Of a stretch of DNA of 64,000 nt, positions 49,480-61,996 are shown piece by piece. The position numbers and the translations under genes are program-made. The DNA lies in assembly GCA_022747635.1 (NCBI GenBank), contig JAKTNV010000042.1, forward strand, positions 496,001 through 560,000, written 5' to 3'. Positions within the stretch are counted from its first letter, which is position 1; each line of letters begins with the position of its first letter. This stretch comes from Hetaerina americana (Eukaryota > Arthropoda > Insecta > Odonata > Calopterygidae). The notes below the pieces were generated by a model. That model ran no database searches. It was not told the DNA's origin and saw only the letters and a list, made by a program, of their open reading frames with translations.

Positions 49480-49875
49480 GCCAGTTGTTAAGTGTATGCT
49501 GTGATTCGATTTTTGTGGGCAAGAGGACCATCAGATCCCCAAATTCATCAGAGGTCGTGCCTACTTAATGGATCTACAATAATGAGTGAAGAAAAGGTTA
49601 AACAATGGTGTCGAGATTTCAAAAATGACTACACAAATGTAAATAATGAAGAGCTGAGTGTCAGGCCTAGTATTCAGACTGACGAAATTGTTCAACAAGT
49701 GCACCAAGAACTTCAAATTGATTGATGATAATTTTCTGTTGCTGATGAATTTATTCTTGTTAGATACATCACTTTTTACATGATTGTTATAGAAAACCTC
49801 AAATACTAAAAATTGGGTACAAAGTGGGTAGCAAAAATGCTTACCAACCAACACAAGAACAAGGAATTATGAGTA
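49480..49875 (+). pseudogene. Degenerate mariner transposase N-terminal relic
   Basis: From 49492 the frame reads YAVIRFLWARGPSDPQIHQR, then SEEKVKQWCRDFKNDYTNVN and NEELSVRPSIQTDEIVQQVH. This matches the mariner helix-turn-helix signature AVIRFLxAxGxxxxEIHxRL...VxxWCRxFKxGRxxVxDExRSGRPS. After a stop, a second piece (GTKWVAKMLTNQHKNKE) matches the ARWVPxxLTxxHKxxR segment. It comes from a different subfamily from the two deletion derivatives and is much older. No intact end could be located. Confidence 0.75.
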
Positions 49876-50589
49876 GGTGAGCATTTTGAGCAACTGTCAT
49901 CAGTCCCAACCTTGTACCTAGCAACTACATATTTTTCCTTTTCTTGCACTTAAAATGGTGGCTGGAGGACAAGGTTTTAAGATGATGAGGAACTCATGAC
50001 TGCCAATCAACTGCTTCAATTCCCAGGTGGCAAACTATATTGAGGGATTAAAGAAGCTGGTGTAGTAGTATTACAATAAGTGCTTAGAAGTGAACAAAAC
50101 TTATTTAGAAAAATGAAGCAGGTTTATAGGAAACTAAAATCACCAATTAAAACTTTTTCTGATGAATATATTTGTTCATGGCCAAATGCTCCTTACTCTT
50201 CAATTATATCTTGGGGAGATATATGTACCAAAAGCAAACATTAGTGTTTTTCTTCCAGTACAGTATTAACCGCCTACATCTCTTGTTAAAATGTTCCATC
50301 GGCAAACAATAATATGAAGCAAATCATCCAACCAAAAGATGGAAATTTTCAATAAAAATTCAAGGGTACTCTAATAAATGAGTTCAATCTACTCACAAAT
50401 ACATTTGGTATCAATCTTTTATATTTTATAGGAGATACAGAGTGAACACTTTGATTTGGAGAAACGTGGTTGCTCCTTAACTGGATTCTTTTAGTATGGG
50501 TCTTAAGAGCAGCACAAAATAAGCTAAAGAAACACTAAACAGACTGCTACTTGAACTTATGCATTTTCATTTTTTTCTAAAATTTACAG
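49876..50589 (+). other. encore-like intron 10, remainder
   Basis: It may hold further decayed mariner sequence, but I could not match it. No exon before the acceptor at 50589. Confidence 0.4.
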
Positions 50590-50924
50590 ATTCGAGTGCC
50601 AGCAGTGCCAACTCGGCTCATTTGAGTCCATCCAGTTCAGGATACAAGTCTCAGTCTATACGTTCAGATTCAAGTAACACCCCATCTCCATCCCCGACTA
50701 CCCTGGCACTAACCCCTACATCCCAACACCTGCAGTTATCTCATGATCAAAGTCAAGGACCATCCCCATCTCCTCCATTATTATCACCTCCATTGCACAA
50801 TCAGACCCATTCCGAGTCTCAAACTTCCCCATCTCCCATATCTCATTCACCTCCTCCTTCCCCTAGAACTGAACCAGGGACCACAGCAGAAGATGAGCTT
50901 ACAGGTAGCAGAAGAACGAATACG
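50590..50924 (+). CDS. enc: encore-like exon 11: Ser/Pro-rich
   Basis: The acceptor is AAATTTACAG and the donor ACG|GTAAGA. It encodes DSSASSANSAHLSPSSSGYK and SQSIRSDSSNTPSPSPTT, then many SP and PP dipeptides ending EDELTGSRRTNT. SPSSSGYKSQSIRSDS resembles the Ser-rich segment after SUZ in R3HDM proteins. An internal ACAG|GTAGCA at 50905 is a possible alternative donor. Confidence 0.88.
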
Positions 50925-52036
50925 GTAAGATTTTTCTTGCAAGCCCTATGGCTGATTTTATAAATTAACTCATTTAATTTTGGGTTCAAATCATAAATGG
51001 CAGTACTGTGCCTTCAATGTGAAAAATATTTTACTTATGGGTATAAACTTTCAAAAACATTGAGAGTAAGATGTGGAGAAGGGGCCACCATTAACATTTT
51101 TAACATGAACTGAGCTGGTAACAATAAGTTCTCACAATTAATACATGTTGTTGCTATGTGTACAACATGATTCATTAACAATAGGAAATGTGCATGAGTT
51201 TCATCCAGATATAACAACATGATGTTCGGTCAAAAGCAATGTGGTATTATTATATGATCTAATATTTTTGGAGAATATTTAGCACGGATAAATTTTAGTG
51301 TTTCTGAGAAGGTATGGAAATAAAAAGAGCCTGAAACGATTGTTGTCAAAACTAATAAAATATTTTATGGCAAATGTAAATAAAACCTTGCATTCTTTCC
51401 TCATCTGGAAATAACATCTGTGCAATCATCTATCCCCAGAGTTGACATATTTAATTTGCTCTTTCTTCTGGGAATCCATAAATATTTCTTTTCATATGAT
51501 CATGGAGTTAAACATGTGAATAGACATAGTACAATGAATTTGTATTTTGTCCCCATCACACTTCTGTGATGAGTTTCACACGAGTCACTCAAGTTGAGAT
51601 TTGTGTTTGCAATCTGATTTCCCTACATTTTCTTGATCAGGGGGCAACCCTTCCATCCCTCTCAAAGTAAAAACAAGAATTCCCCTCTTATTATGCATGC
51701 ATGTTATCGAATTTTATTGATGTATAGGAATGTACCAAACTATTTCAGGGCCTGCACACTAAAAAAATGCTTACCACCTCAGTGTGATTTACTACTCTGG
51801 TTATACAGCTCAGTGTCCAATATTACAAGATTGTCCTGAATTCTTTACATACAAATTTTGTGATATTATCAAAGTTTCTTTCACAACTTTCTTTTATGAA
51901 ATTCGACCTAATTTAGATTGGAAGAAGGTAGAGTGTTTATATATTTATTTGTACACAAATTCAGTTATCCTGTGTATTGAAATGCAGCAGTACAAGAATG
52001 AAAGAATAATTATATCTAAATGGTTCCTTTCCATAG
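50925..52036 (+). other. encore-like intron 11
   Basis: 1112 bp, AT-rich and CpG-poor. Nothing recognised. Confidence 0.5.
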
Positions 52037-52237
52037 TGTTCCAGTCAAACCAGAGGGACATCACCTCTCCCTCCTAGTCCTGCCATTTGTGACCTTGAAC
52101 CTTCACATTCTGTCAACCAAGCTGTGGTTACTTCAGATGCAACCCACCCTACAATACCATTAGGCAATAATGCAGTTATGTGGGCTGTGACGAGTATGGA
52201 AAGTGTCCCTCCTGGAAGTGTACTTATCAATCCACAA
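52037..52237 (+). CDS. enc: encore-like exon 12: WAVTSMESVPPGSVLINPQ block
   Basis: The acceptor is CCTTTCCATAG and the donor CAA|GTAAGT; both ends are phase 0. It encodes CSSQTRGTSPLPPSPAICDL, a Val/Thr-rich linker, and ends NNAVMWAVTSMESVPPGSVL and INPQ. The WAV...S(V/I)P(P/A)GS(V/I)LI(N/D)PQ sequence is shared between Drosophila Encore and vertebrate R3HDM1/2 and continues directly into exon 13. Confidence 0.95.
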
Positions 52238-52804
52238 GTAAGTCTTCCTTCGTAGTTCATATTGTTTTGATGACTGCTTACTCCAGATAAAGGTGATCCT
52301 TTTCATTATTATGTTCAGTAATCTCAAGAGATTTTTCACTGTGATATTGAGTAAATGGTTTTGCTTTTTTCATATATATATTTTTTTAAGTAAAAAGTTT
52401 TAACATTGAATTGCCTTAAATAATTAATATTTACAGACTATAAAACATTTTTTAATTGAATAAAAGTTGGAGTTTAAGCCAAAAATTGTCTTTATTCTGT
52501 ATTTTGTGAATCAACATGTCTGGAAAATCCAGATTTGGAGATCATTGAGATTAAATATAGATAAATTAGCTAATGGATTTTTACTTCTCTGAATTCAAGT
52601 GTGCTGCTATTTGAGAAAAAATCATAGCTTGTAAAGATATTATAGACTGATTGTGACTCTGTAAAATTTTATATTGCCTACCCCAAATGTCTAAATATGC
52701 TTCCATTGAAATGATTGAAATGTAACATATCTGTCAATGCATCTTAGTTTTCCAAATTCAAAGAAATTGCTGGAGATGCTGCAGAACTTTTAACGGAGTC
52801 ATCT

Positions 52805-52926
52805 TCTAATGTGTATTACAATGCAAAATTTCACTTTTTTAAAATCATTCCTCTTGATCAGGATTCAAACCAGGATCCATTGATGTCTGGCCAAGTGCTT
52901 TAGCCAGTTAAGCTAACAAGGCATCC
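52805..52926 (-). mobile_element. SINE family B, minus copy
   Basis: The reverse strand has GTTAGCTTAACTGGCTAAAG (A-box-like) and GGTTTGAATCC (B box), then a tail GGAATGATTTTAAAAAAGTG. It aligns with the + copy immediately to the right over more than 100 bp. The boundary is approximate. Confidence 0.65.
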
Positions 52927-52934
52927 TTTCTGAG

Positions 52935-53060
52935 TGTAAGAGGACACCTTAGTTGCTTAACTGGTTTATGCATGCGGCAGGACATTGAGGGACCCAGATT
53001 TCAATCCCAATAAAGGCAAATGATTTTTACTCAATGAAATTGTTGCATTTTAGATTTCTA
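52935..53060 (+). mobile_element. SINE family B, plus copy
   Basis: TTAGTTGCTTAACTGGTTTA (A-box-like) and AGATTTCAATCCC (degenerate B box) are followed by GGCAAATGATTTTTACTCAA, matching the reversed neighbour. Head-to-head with the minus copy, about 10 bp apart, in intron 12. Confidence 0.65.
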
Positions 53061-53304
53061 TTATTTTGGTAGTCAAAATTGGTGTAGATGTGCTTTTTAC
53101 ATGGGTGTGTGTGGAACACATATTTATACAGTTATGAGGAAAACACGATGAATCATCTCTGTATGGACCTGATCTTGATATGTGTATAAATAATAAGTAG
53201 TTAATGATTTAGGATCATTTTTCATTGAGGCAATAGTGTTTTAATTGTAAAGCCTCCTGCAAAATATGGAAACTGTAATGTCACTTCTCTCATTCACTTA
53301 CAAG

Positions 53305-53796
53305 ACTGGCCAGCCATATATCAACTCTGATGGAACAGTCTACCGTTTCAATCCTTCCAATCCACCAAAGATTGTTCCAGCATCAAGCAGTGGCAACCTT
53401 CCAGTAAGCATCCTGCCATCATCCCCCTCTGTAACAGCCACAACCTGTGCCAAGGTTGAGACAAACTCTGCCCCTCAACCATTGGCTTATGTGTGTGAGC
53501 AGGCAAGTGGAACTGAGCCACCATCATTGCTTATACCAAGTTCACAAACTGTGCCAGGCGCAGGGCATCAATCATATGTGCCCCAACCTCCTACTCCCCT
53601 CCAGCAGCAGTTGCTGGCAACTGTGCCCCAGAACTATAGCAATACTTGCTCTATACCAGGAGGGGGGGAAGCCCCTGGTGCTGTCCTAGGGCCTGGTCAG
53701 CCTCAGTTCTCCACGCCAGTTTCTTCCTATGGAGGGCAACTCTTAGGACAGCCTGGATACCTCCTCCAAGGAAGTGCTGTGGACAGCCATAAGCAG
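53305..53796 (+). CDS. enc: encore-like exon 13: TGQPYINSDGTVYRF, Gln/Pro-rich
   Basis: The acceptor is ACTTACAAG and the donor CAG|GTAAAA; phase 0 at both ends, 164 codons. It starts TGQPYINSDGTVYRFNPSNP and PKIVP, completing the conserved block begun in exon 12. It then becomes Ser/Pro/Gln-rich with PQPPTPLQQQLLATVPQNYS and GQPQFSTPVSSYGGQLLGQP, ending SAVDSHKQ. The tail is typical of the disordered Gln/Pro-rich C-terminal half of this family. Confidence 0.95.
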
Positions 53797-56629
53797 GTAA
53801 AAGTGGAATTAAGGTTGATATTTCTTTTATTTACTAACACACTCTGAAATTGATCATAAGGATAGTTATGCAAAATATAGAGGTGAAGGAATGTTAGGAG
53901 GCGAAGTGAAAATTTAGGTGGGTAACAGAAAATTGTCCAGCAGCTGAGAAGAAAAGTGCAAGGTAGAAAAAATCTCTGAGTGACTCTAAGAGGCAACTTT
54001 TTTACACCAGAGTTTGCCAAGTACACTATCCTGAAGATAAAGAGAGGAGAGGAAAAAGAGGACTACAAACACTTTTGCCTGAAGCTCAATGTCCACCCAT
54101 CTTTCAATGCTGACAATAAATACTAAAGCACATCTCCTCACCAAAATAACTTCAGTGGGAGCATGTTGTGTAAATTCCATAAGTCAAAATAAATACAGTA
54201 CATAATTTAGTATGATCATATTTTGGTTTTTAAGGCACTCCAAAGGCTAAAGTCATCTGTATGCATAGAAATAAATGCATTGTACACAAATCGATGTCAC
54301 TTCATCCTTTCATCCACATCCTAGACAATATTCTAGCTAAGTCACATTTTGCGGTGAAGTACATGTAAATGCCGAAATTCAGGCTACAGTATATAGCCAA
54401 TTATTAGTTTGATAGGAAAATGATAAATGAGTAAGCTTGTATGAAATCATCGCTCACTTAAGTTTTAATCTTGACCAGTAATTTTAATTAACTTTAATTG
54501 ATGGTGTTATGCATCGAGGGACAGGAGGGATGATGAGCACATTTTTATTCATCTATTTACTGATTGAATAAGTAATTTTGTAAAACATACTTTCGTCCAG
54601 TAGAAAATTATAGTATGCCAGTCAATTTGTTTAAAAACACTGGATTCCCTCCTGGGTTTCCAAAATATCTTTAATTATTAAGTTTATTCTATGGGCACTA
54701 ATAGTAACAGATTAATAATATTGAAGGATATTAGCTTGGCTTAATTTGGGAGTGAAAAATTGGGCAGCAAAACAGCTAAATGTGAGTTAATAATACTGTA
54801 TTTAGGAATATCTAAATGGTACCTAATTCTAAAAAAGGGTACCTAATTCTAAAATTCTAAAAAAAAAAAAATTGGGATGCCAGTTTGAAAGTTGGAGCCC
54901 TGACTCTGAAAATTGATTGATGGGATGTTTTTGTTAACTATATAAAGTCAGTATGAGTATATTTACTTGTATTGAGGTATATGCTGTGGTTGCTGTGAGG
55001 ACCTGTCCAAGAAGTCTCATAATTTTTTTTCCAAATTGCATCTGATGATGATATGGTGATAATGCAGTAAAAAATGTAGTCCAAAGTAATTGCATTAAGT
55101 GAAACATTCTCCCTCTCATATTAATTTATTAAGTGATTTTTAATGCTTCAAATTGTTTTAAATGTAAAACATGTGTCTAGCAATAATAATGAATGTATTA
55201 GAATTCAAGGAGGTACTCACTGTTTAGTTTTGCAATGTATATAATGGGAATATGTTTTAAATCCTTTGTCAACTAGGTATTTTAACTGGTCACATTTTTA
55301 TTAGTGTGCCAAGTAGGGATTGGGTCTGTAAGGTCCCTAAAAACTTATCAACTTCTTTGTAGATTTTGAAAGGCCTTTAAGCAAGTGAAGTAAACAGCTT
55401 TTGATCTAATCTATTTATTTCTTCATTCTATCTTATCTTCTGCTTCTTTTTATGCCATCTAGGCTATCCTTCTCCCCTTTCCCAGTTTACCTAATGATCT
55501 TCTATCTTTGAAAAAACCTGAGACCCCCTTTCATTTTTTTAAATACCTGGTAATTAATCGAGGAAGGTTTTCTATGGTTCCTGAAAGATGTTTCAGAAAC
55601 TCATTGATTAAAAAAAAACACTTTTAAATGTCTTGCTAATTCAATCAGTCCCCTCCAACTACTCATATTTTCACCCCAGTTTTTGCTATGAATTTCAACC
55701 ACATTTTCTTTCTACCTTCCCAAAATCCTTTTATGTTTCATTAATCTTTTCTGTCCTATCTCTTTTATTTTGTAAATATAATATTTCCTTTGTACCCCCA
55801 TGGAATGTTTTTCCTTTCTTGCATTGTTCATTCACTTCTTCTCGTCTCTGAATTGTTTGCATGTTATCACATTGCTCATTCTACCATGCTTTTTTCACCC
55901 TATTAATTTATCACCCAATTTTATTGTATAATTACATTTTTAGGGTGCAACATTCTCTGTACTTTTTTCCTCCCAACTTTGTTCTCATGTTTAAGCACGT
56001 GTTATGTGTAATGGTTGGCTTTAAATATTTTGAAGTAATTTATTTTTCTGCCATAGTTAAATGTGTAACTACTTTTAAATTTTATGGTAAATTCAAAGAT
56101 TATCAAAATTATGGCATTAATAACAAAATATTCATTATGACCATCTGGTCAGGATGAGTTGGGTCTGAATTATCAAGACTCAGTTAATCAAGTTACTGTA
56201 TTTTTCCTACTAACTGTAGAGTGTATACTTTTACATTAGAACTCTCTAATACAGAAAATAATCTGATATGTTTTCATGTATCCAACTTTCATTAACCATG
56301 ATTCCCACACTAAGGAGCCATGATAAAATGAGCAGTGTAATTACTGTCATACACTTGTGAGAGGAAACAAATATTGTGTCAAATTTATACATAATGTCAC
56401 GATGAAGTCCTTCATTATAATCTATTCTCACATTTAAAAAAATAAAAGATTTGTGTGTAAATTTAATTATGACCTCTGATGAGATTCTACATTAAATCAA
56501 CAATCTGCATGTTTTATACATGAATTTTCATTGACTTTATCTCTTATGAAAATTGCCTTGGTAGATTTTCTGTAAAACTTCATAGTTTGATCATATCATT
56601 ATTGCTAATTGAGAACCTCAATACAATAG
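53797..56629 (+). other. encore-like intron 13
   Basis: 2833 bp, AT-rich. It has a short local duplication, GGTACCTAATTCTAAAA, near 54815-54860, next to an A run. No exon or mobile element recognised. Confidence 0.5.
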
Positions 56630-56974
56630 GGTCAAGAAAATGCTGGGATAGCTGTCTCAGAACTTGCCTCCTATTTTATGGGAATGGGCCTTGCTGCTGC
56701 AGCAGCAGCTGCTGCCGCCAATAGCAATAATGGAGCCTGTGGCAATAGTGGAAATATATGCTCAATACCAGGACCCCAGCCAAATGCTGTTCCTCCAGCG
56801 CCAATGCCAATAACCCCAACATCTTCATCAATCACCTCTACGTCCTCTGCTGTTGGCCTTCATTGCCAACAAATTCCTCCACCAACGCCTCCCCCTATCC
56901 CTGCTGTAAATCCATTTGCAGTGCCAAATCCATCATGGCAGCCTCCAGTTCATTCACAGACTAGTAATATCCAG
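56630..56974 (+). CDS. enc: encore-like exon 14: SELASYFMGMGL and poly-Ala
   Basis: The acceptor is ATACAATAG and the donor CAG|GTAAAT; phase 0, 115 codons. It begins GQENAGIAVSELASYFMGMG and LAAAAAAAAN, with the Ala run coded by GCN repeats, then Pro/Ser/Thr-rich sequence and PFAVPNPSWQPPVHSQTSNI and Q. The helical SELASYFMGMGL segment stands out from the disordered surroundings and could be a short linear binding motif (inference). Confidence 0.88.
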
Positions 56975-58907
56975 GTAAATCATAAAGTATCTGTAATGAA
57001 TTATAGTCATAGCTGGTGTTTTTTCAGGATTCCTTCTTTCAAAGTTAGGTCAAAATGTTATATTTTATTCTGCCATTAATTTACTGTTACGTTGTTAATT
57101 ATATGCACTTTTTCATTTCCTATAGAAGGGAACAAAATCTGTGATTTCGGATAGAGTTAATCATGCAAAAATACAATGCTTTTAGAAGCTGGTTGAAGAA
57201 TCCCCATTGGACTTTTCTAGTGATGGGAGAACTGTTTATTTTTAGAATTGGTTCTAGTCCATTAAAATAATCACATATTAAAAAATACCAATGTCTTAAT
57301 ATCATAAACTTTATCATCTTTATTTGAAATGGGTCTATGGATTGTTTCAACAGATAAGGAAAAAGGAATCAACTTCAAAGCTTAATGTTTTAATGCTGAA
57401 GAATAATTCATAAAGCATGCTGTTCAAATTTTGCTGCTGTCATCGGCTGCTGATTTCTACTTAGCCACTTATAAAAGTATATTTTACTTGATAAATGCTC
57501 AGTCTTTAATATGCCTTATTTATTTCTTAAAATCAAAGAATTTGTGCATTTTTATGAAGGCATTGATTTCTTTTGGCACTTGTTATTCAGTAACCTCAGG
57601 AAGTTCTAAGTGCACTAAATGATATGGACGCTGAGCAGTACATATTTTATTTGCAATCACTTTCAGAATTTTTCATTTCAGCAATTTTGAGATATGTTTG
57701 CTTTCCCAATAAATATATTTTTTGTGGATGGCATATGGTGTAATGAGTTACATTTTAAGGGAAGGCTGGTTTTGCAAACCTTAATCAGCAAAACTCACTA
57801 CACCCGGCACTTACCCTTTTGTTACATTTTATATGTTATTTTGAAGTGGTTAAAATATTTTTCCTGCATACATGAATGCCTTAGAATGAATTTTTCAACC
57901 AGAATGTATAGGCAACTGAGAATCCAATGGGGTTGGAGTTGAAATCTTGTATGTGACTTAGCAGGATGAAGTAGGTAGAGTCTAGCCTGTCAAAATTTAT
58001 TTACCCCCAGATCTCTCTTGTGTACATTTTGCAAATCTACATTCTCTGTTGTCTTTCTTTGATTTACCCTGGTTCCTATGTTTATTTTTTTCTGGATCTT
58101 TGTGCTTCTTCTGCTTTCTCATCTCCTACCCTTTTTATCTTCCTTGTCTTTCTATTACCTTTCTCTTTCTTGTCTCCATGTTAATCTCACCATTATCATT
58201 TATTTTAATCTCACCTCTAAACGACATTCCTTTGGGCTTATCAGTGATATTTAAACAATTAATTGAATTTGTGAAAGGCAGTATACTTGTTCATTGGTTG
58301 GTGTCAGATCAACCAGATTAGTTAATGGAACATTATTAGAATATTTGTGAAAACTGTTTAGTGGAGGACAGTCAGAACTTAAGCTTTCAAATGTTCTTTC
58401 GAGATTCTTTGAGGTAACTTATCAGGAAAACCCCTTTGCCCATGAAGATCCATGTCAATTGCTAAAATAAGTCCTCCAGTGAAAGAATGACCACCATGGT
58501 TGACAGGGTTGCTTCCTCTTGAAATTTCTGTGGAATGTTGCAAAGTGTGGTGATCAGAGTCGAAGTTAATCAAGTGGTAGTTTCTGTGCCTAATGAATCC
58601 AACATAGAGTGATCATGCCAACGTAGTGCTTGAATTGTACACCCACCTCCTAGTAATGGAGCCACCTGCTCCTGAATTTAACCTTAACTAAGAGATTTAG
58701 CCTCAGTCTCAGTATTTATAAGTTAATTTTCTCCGGCAATTATCACTATTTGATGATGAAAATCAAATCCAGGCAACAGCTGTTGTCCTATGTTAATGCT
58801 AGAATAAACATAAAGCATGCACTGCTTTTGCTGCATGGTCATGGAAAGGAATCTTATCTACCTTTTTGCTAGTAGTGTTAACTGATGTAAATTGGCCCCT
58901 CTTCCAG
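56975..58907 (+). other. encore-like intron 14
   Basis: 1933 bp, AT-rich and CpG-poor, with a T-rich segment at about 58040-58200. Nothing recognised. Confidence 0.5.
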
Positions 58908-59409
58908 GTTCCATTTTATTATGTGGCCCCAATGGGGTTGGGCGTGAATGCTGGAGGAGTGGCTGGTGGAGGTGGCGTCATTGACACAGGAGGAGGGGGA
59001 GGAGGTGGCCCCTCCATCCTGGCCCTTCCTTCCCAAGCCACGCCAGCCCCTGCCATCCAACAGCCTCCCCCACCACCTCCACAAGCCACTCCTGTGCCAG
59101 CTCCACCCCCATCACTCCCACCAGTGCACCCCCCTAACCCTTCGTTACCCCCCCAGCAGCAGCAGCACCCAGCCGGGCAGCACCACATGGGAACAGCACC
59201 AGTGCAGAATTCTTCCCAGGCCCCATGCATCATGTACCAGCAGTACTTGCAATCCACTCCTCCTCCTCCACCACCACCACCGCCCCCTCCTCCCCCACCT
59301 CCCTCCATGGTCCAACAAGTTGTTGGTGTGGGCAGTTCAGGGGCATCACCTTATCCACTGGTGCCGTCATCAATGGTGCCCCCAGAGCGTCAGCCTCTCA
59401 TATCATCCA
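58908..59409 (+). CDS. enc: encore-like exon 15: poly-Pro and Gln-rich
   Basis: The acceptor is CCTCTTCCAG and the donor TCCA|GTAAGA. It starts VPFYYVAPMGLGVNAGGVAG, then Gly, Pro and Gln runs, including PQQQQHPAGQHH and an uninterrupted run of 15 prolines (about 59260-59304) coded by mixed CCN codons. It ends PERQPLISS plus one base, completed to Arg by GG of exon 16. The poly-Pro is a possible SH3, WW or profilin ligand (inference). Confidence 0.88.
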
Positions 59410-61055
59410 GTAAGAGAATAGTCAAGATCTGTGAGTTGTATGTAGCATGTGCCATATCTAGAACAATTGTTTTTGCAGCATATGTAATATGTGGGTTGTT
59501 TCTTCAAGCCAATTGTCAGTTTACAAGTACTAGCTGATTACTCTTACAGAGCCATCTAATAGACATAGATGAGTCACAATTATTATCCCTTCCCTATGTT
59601 CGCAAGTGTTATTTTGATTTTTTTATAGCTTGTTTGCAAGCATATTTAGAAGACCTGTAAATTGATTTGTTGCTTAAAGAAGCCCTGGTATTTTCGATGA
59701 TATAATGGTGACTAAATTGTCAAAAAAACTTGATATTTTTGTTCATACCCAATTTAATGCTCATTCACTTCTGAAGACCCTTTATTAGCCAGGGGTGTCC
59801 TCAGGGCTAATTCATGTAGCAAACTGTCATTAAAATTGTTTGGGTCAAAAACACAAAGTTTTAAGATAAGTGGAAATATAATAAACAAGTAGTGTGCTTT
59901 TTCATACGAAGTGGATATTGATAAAATGTATCATTCCTCACATTTCACATTGGTGAATACACTATAATTTCTATTGTTATGATAGATTCTAACAAGAGAA
60001 TACTATAACACAATGCTTTCACTGCCGGAAGTTTACATTCTTTTTGACATACAGTTAATAATTCATTCAAAGCGTACAACATATGGTATTGAAAATATAA
60101 AATGTGCTACAAGAATGAATCTGATTTTTAGGGGGCTTTGGTGTGCATTGGTTTGATGGGGTGAGTCAATGAGTTTAATTTTGTGGCCCATTGCCTGTTT
60201 GCAATTTGTTTTTCATGTCATTCTTTCACAAAATCATCCAATAAAATATTTGATTTTGAAGATTGGTTCTTTCTGGAGAGGATACTTTTCTCCCAAGATT
60301 AACATTTAAATCAGCTAAAGATGGATAAATAGCATTGTCTGATTGTAGAAAGGAATTATGTGTTACTGTGATTCTCAATTCATTGTCCACTTACCTTATT
60401 GCTTTAAGGGTCTTCACTAATATACTTAGCTGACTGGAAAGTTAGGATTCATTTTTAAGAATCTAGTAAGTTCCTGTTGGGCAATATGTGTAACATACAT
60501 ATTACTTTTGGGAGATCTGAATAGGGGTCAAGCAAGGTAAATACTTCTGCACTTTTTATAAGGAAAAATATGAATTGATCCATCTCTAAAGAAAGTCATT
60601 TTTTGTTTTACTTTCATTATGCTTCTAATTTAGTGGTGTGCATTTGGTTAATTATGAAAATGCGTAAGGGACAAGTAATGTTTTTTTGTTATCTAAGTTT
60701 TTTACATGACAATAATGTGCATTATGATTAATTAGATAATAAAAAAGTTTGTTCAAAATTCTCTTTTGAAATGAAGTCCAAGAGTTGTTTGTCTGGACCA
60801 ACAATTTTGAGCTGGCTATAATTCCTAAACATTAAGACAATTTTAATGCAATTTTGGGTGAAGAATGATAAGATTTTATGATGTTTCTAGATGATTTAAT
60901 ATAATGGTTTTTTTATTCACAAACTATACTGGCATTTCATTGAATGACACTTATATATACTTGGTTCACAGTACAATATTAGGCTTTTTAGGTACCAAAA
61001 AGAGTTGCAGGGAAAATTTTGTAATCAATACTTAAATATTTCAACTTTTTTCAAG
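59410..61055 (+). other. encore-like intron 15
   Basis: 1646 bp, AT-rich and CpG-poor. Nothing recognised. Confidence 0.5.
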
Positions 61056-61429
61056 GGCCTTTTTCCCAAACACCTTTCACAATGGTGAATGGGGGAACTA
61101 GTGGTGCCTTTGGAAATGGTGGTGGGAGTGGTATTTGTGGTGGAGGAGGAGGCGACTGCTACCTCCCAAACCCTCCTCAATACTCAACTCTTCCAGCACC
61201 CTCTGGTGGCAGTGGAACCATACCTTATTATGCACAAGGAGCTTACCAACAGCCAAGCCTACCACCACCACCGCCACAAGCCACACAACTCAGTCAGCAC
61301 AATCCAACATCGCAGCATCAAGCAATGGTCAATGCAATGGTTGGTCAAACATACCACACTAATCAACCAACCAGCCAGATTCGTTGTCCAACACCACCTC
61401 AGCACTTGAACATTTCTAGTGGACACCAG
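61056..61429 (+). CDS. enc: encore-like exon 16: Gly/Pro/Gln-rich
   Basis: The acceptor is CTTTTTTCAAG and the donor CAG|GTAATT. It encodes PFSQTPFTMVNGGTSGAFGN, a glycine run, PPQYSTLPAPSGGSGTIPYY, and Gln/His-rich sequence ending RCPTPPQHLNISSGHQ. It is followed by the shortest intron of the gene (219 bp), and ends in phase 0. Confidence 0.88.
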
Positions 61430-61648
61430 GTAATTCATTTGTTGGATTCTTTGCTGTTGAGCGTGTGTTTTAAATGGAATGTTTAGGGAAAATGTTTTTC
61501 TTGTAATTTGGAAGAAGTTTTTATAAATCAGTATTTTCCAATATCTTCTATCTAGATATTGTATCCCTTATTATACTTTTTAAAAACTCTATGTTTGAAA
61601 ATATTTTGCTTTGGCATTGACAGATGTATGTTTCCGTGATGATTACAG

Positions 61649-61996
61649 ATTTATTACAGCCAGACTCCGACTCAGCCTAGTCAAATTGCCCTGAGTTTCC
61701 TAAGTGGTAGTGCAGCAGTGGGAAGCAGCACAGGTGGAAGTAATACAGGGAATTATTATGCAGCAACAGGTATACAGCCGCATCTTCTCACAGGAGGTCC
61801 ACCAGGAACACCCCCACCTCCAGCTGGAGCCCTTCTGCCCACACCACCTCTGCCCCACCCATCGACGAATCCCCAAATTAACCCTTCACCCCTTGTTCCC
61901 AATCAAGTTCATCAACAATTGCAGCATCAGCATCATCATTACATTCCTCCAATCAGCATGGCTCCCAGTCTTGGGTTATACCATGCAAATGTACAG
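61649..61996 (+). CDS. enc: encore-like exon 17: IYYSQTP repeat-like region
   Basis: The acceptor is GATGATTACAG and the donor CAG|GTAAGA; phase 0, 116 codons. It encodes IYYSQTPTQPSQIALSFLSG, then Gly/Pro-rich sequence and QVHQQLQHQHHHYIPPISMA and PSLGLYHANVQ. The cumulative frame through this exon is exactly 1526 codons with no internal stop. Confidence 0.88.

Noticed and set aside
58919..59308. Antisense Gly/Cys/Trp-rich frame opposite exon 15
   Set aside because: It is the complement of proline codons and has no independent support.
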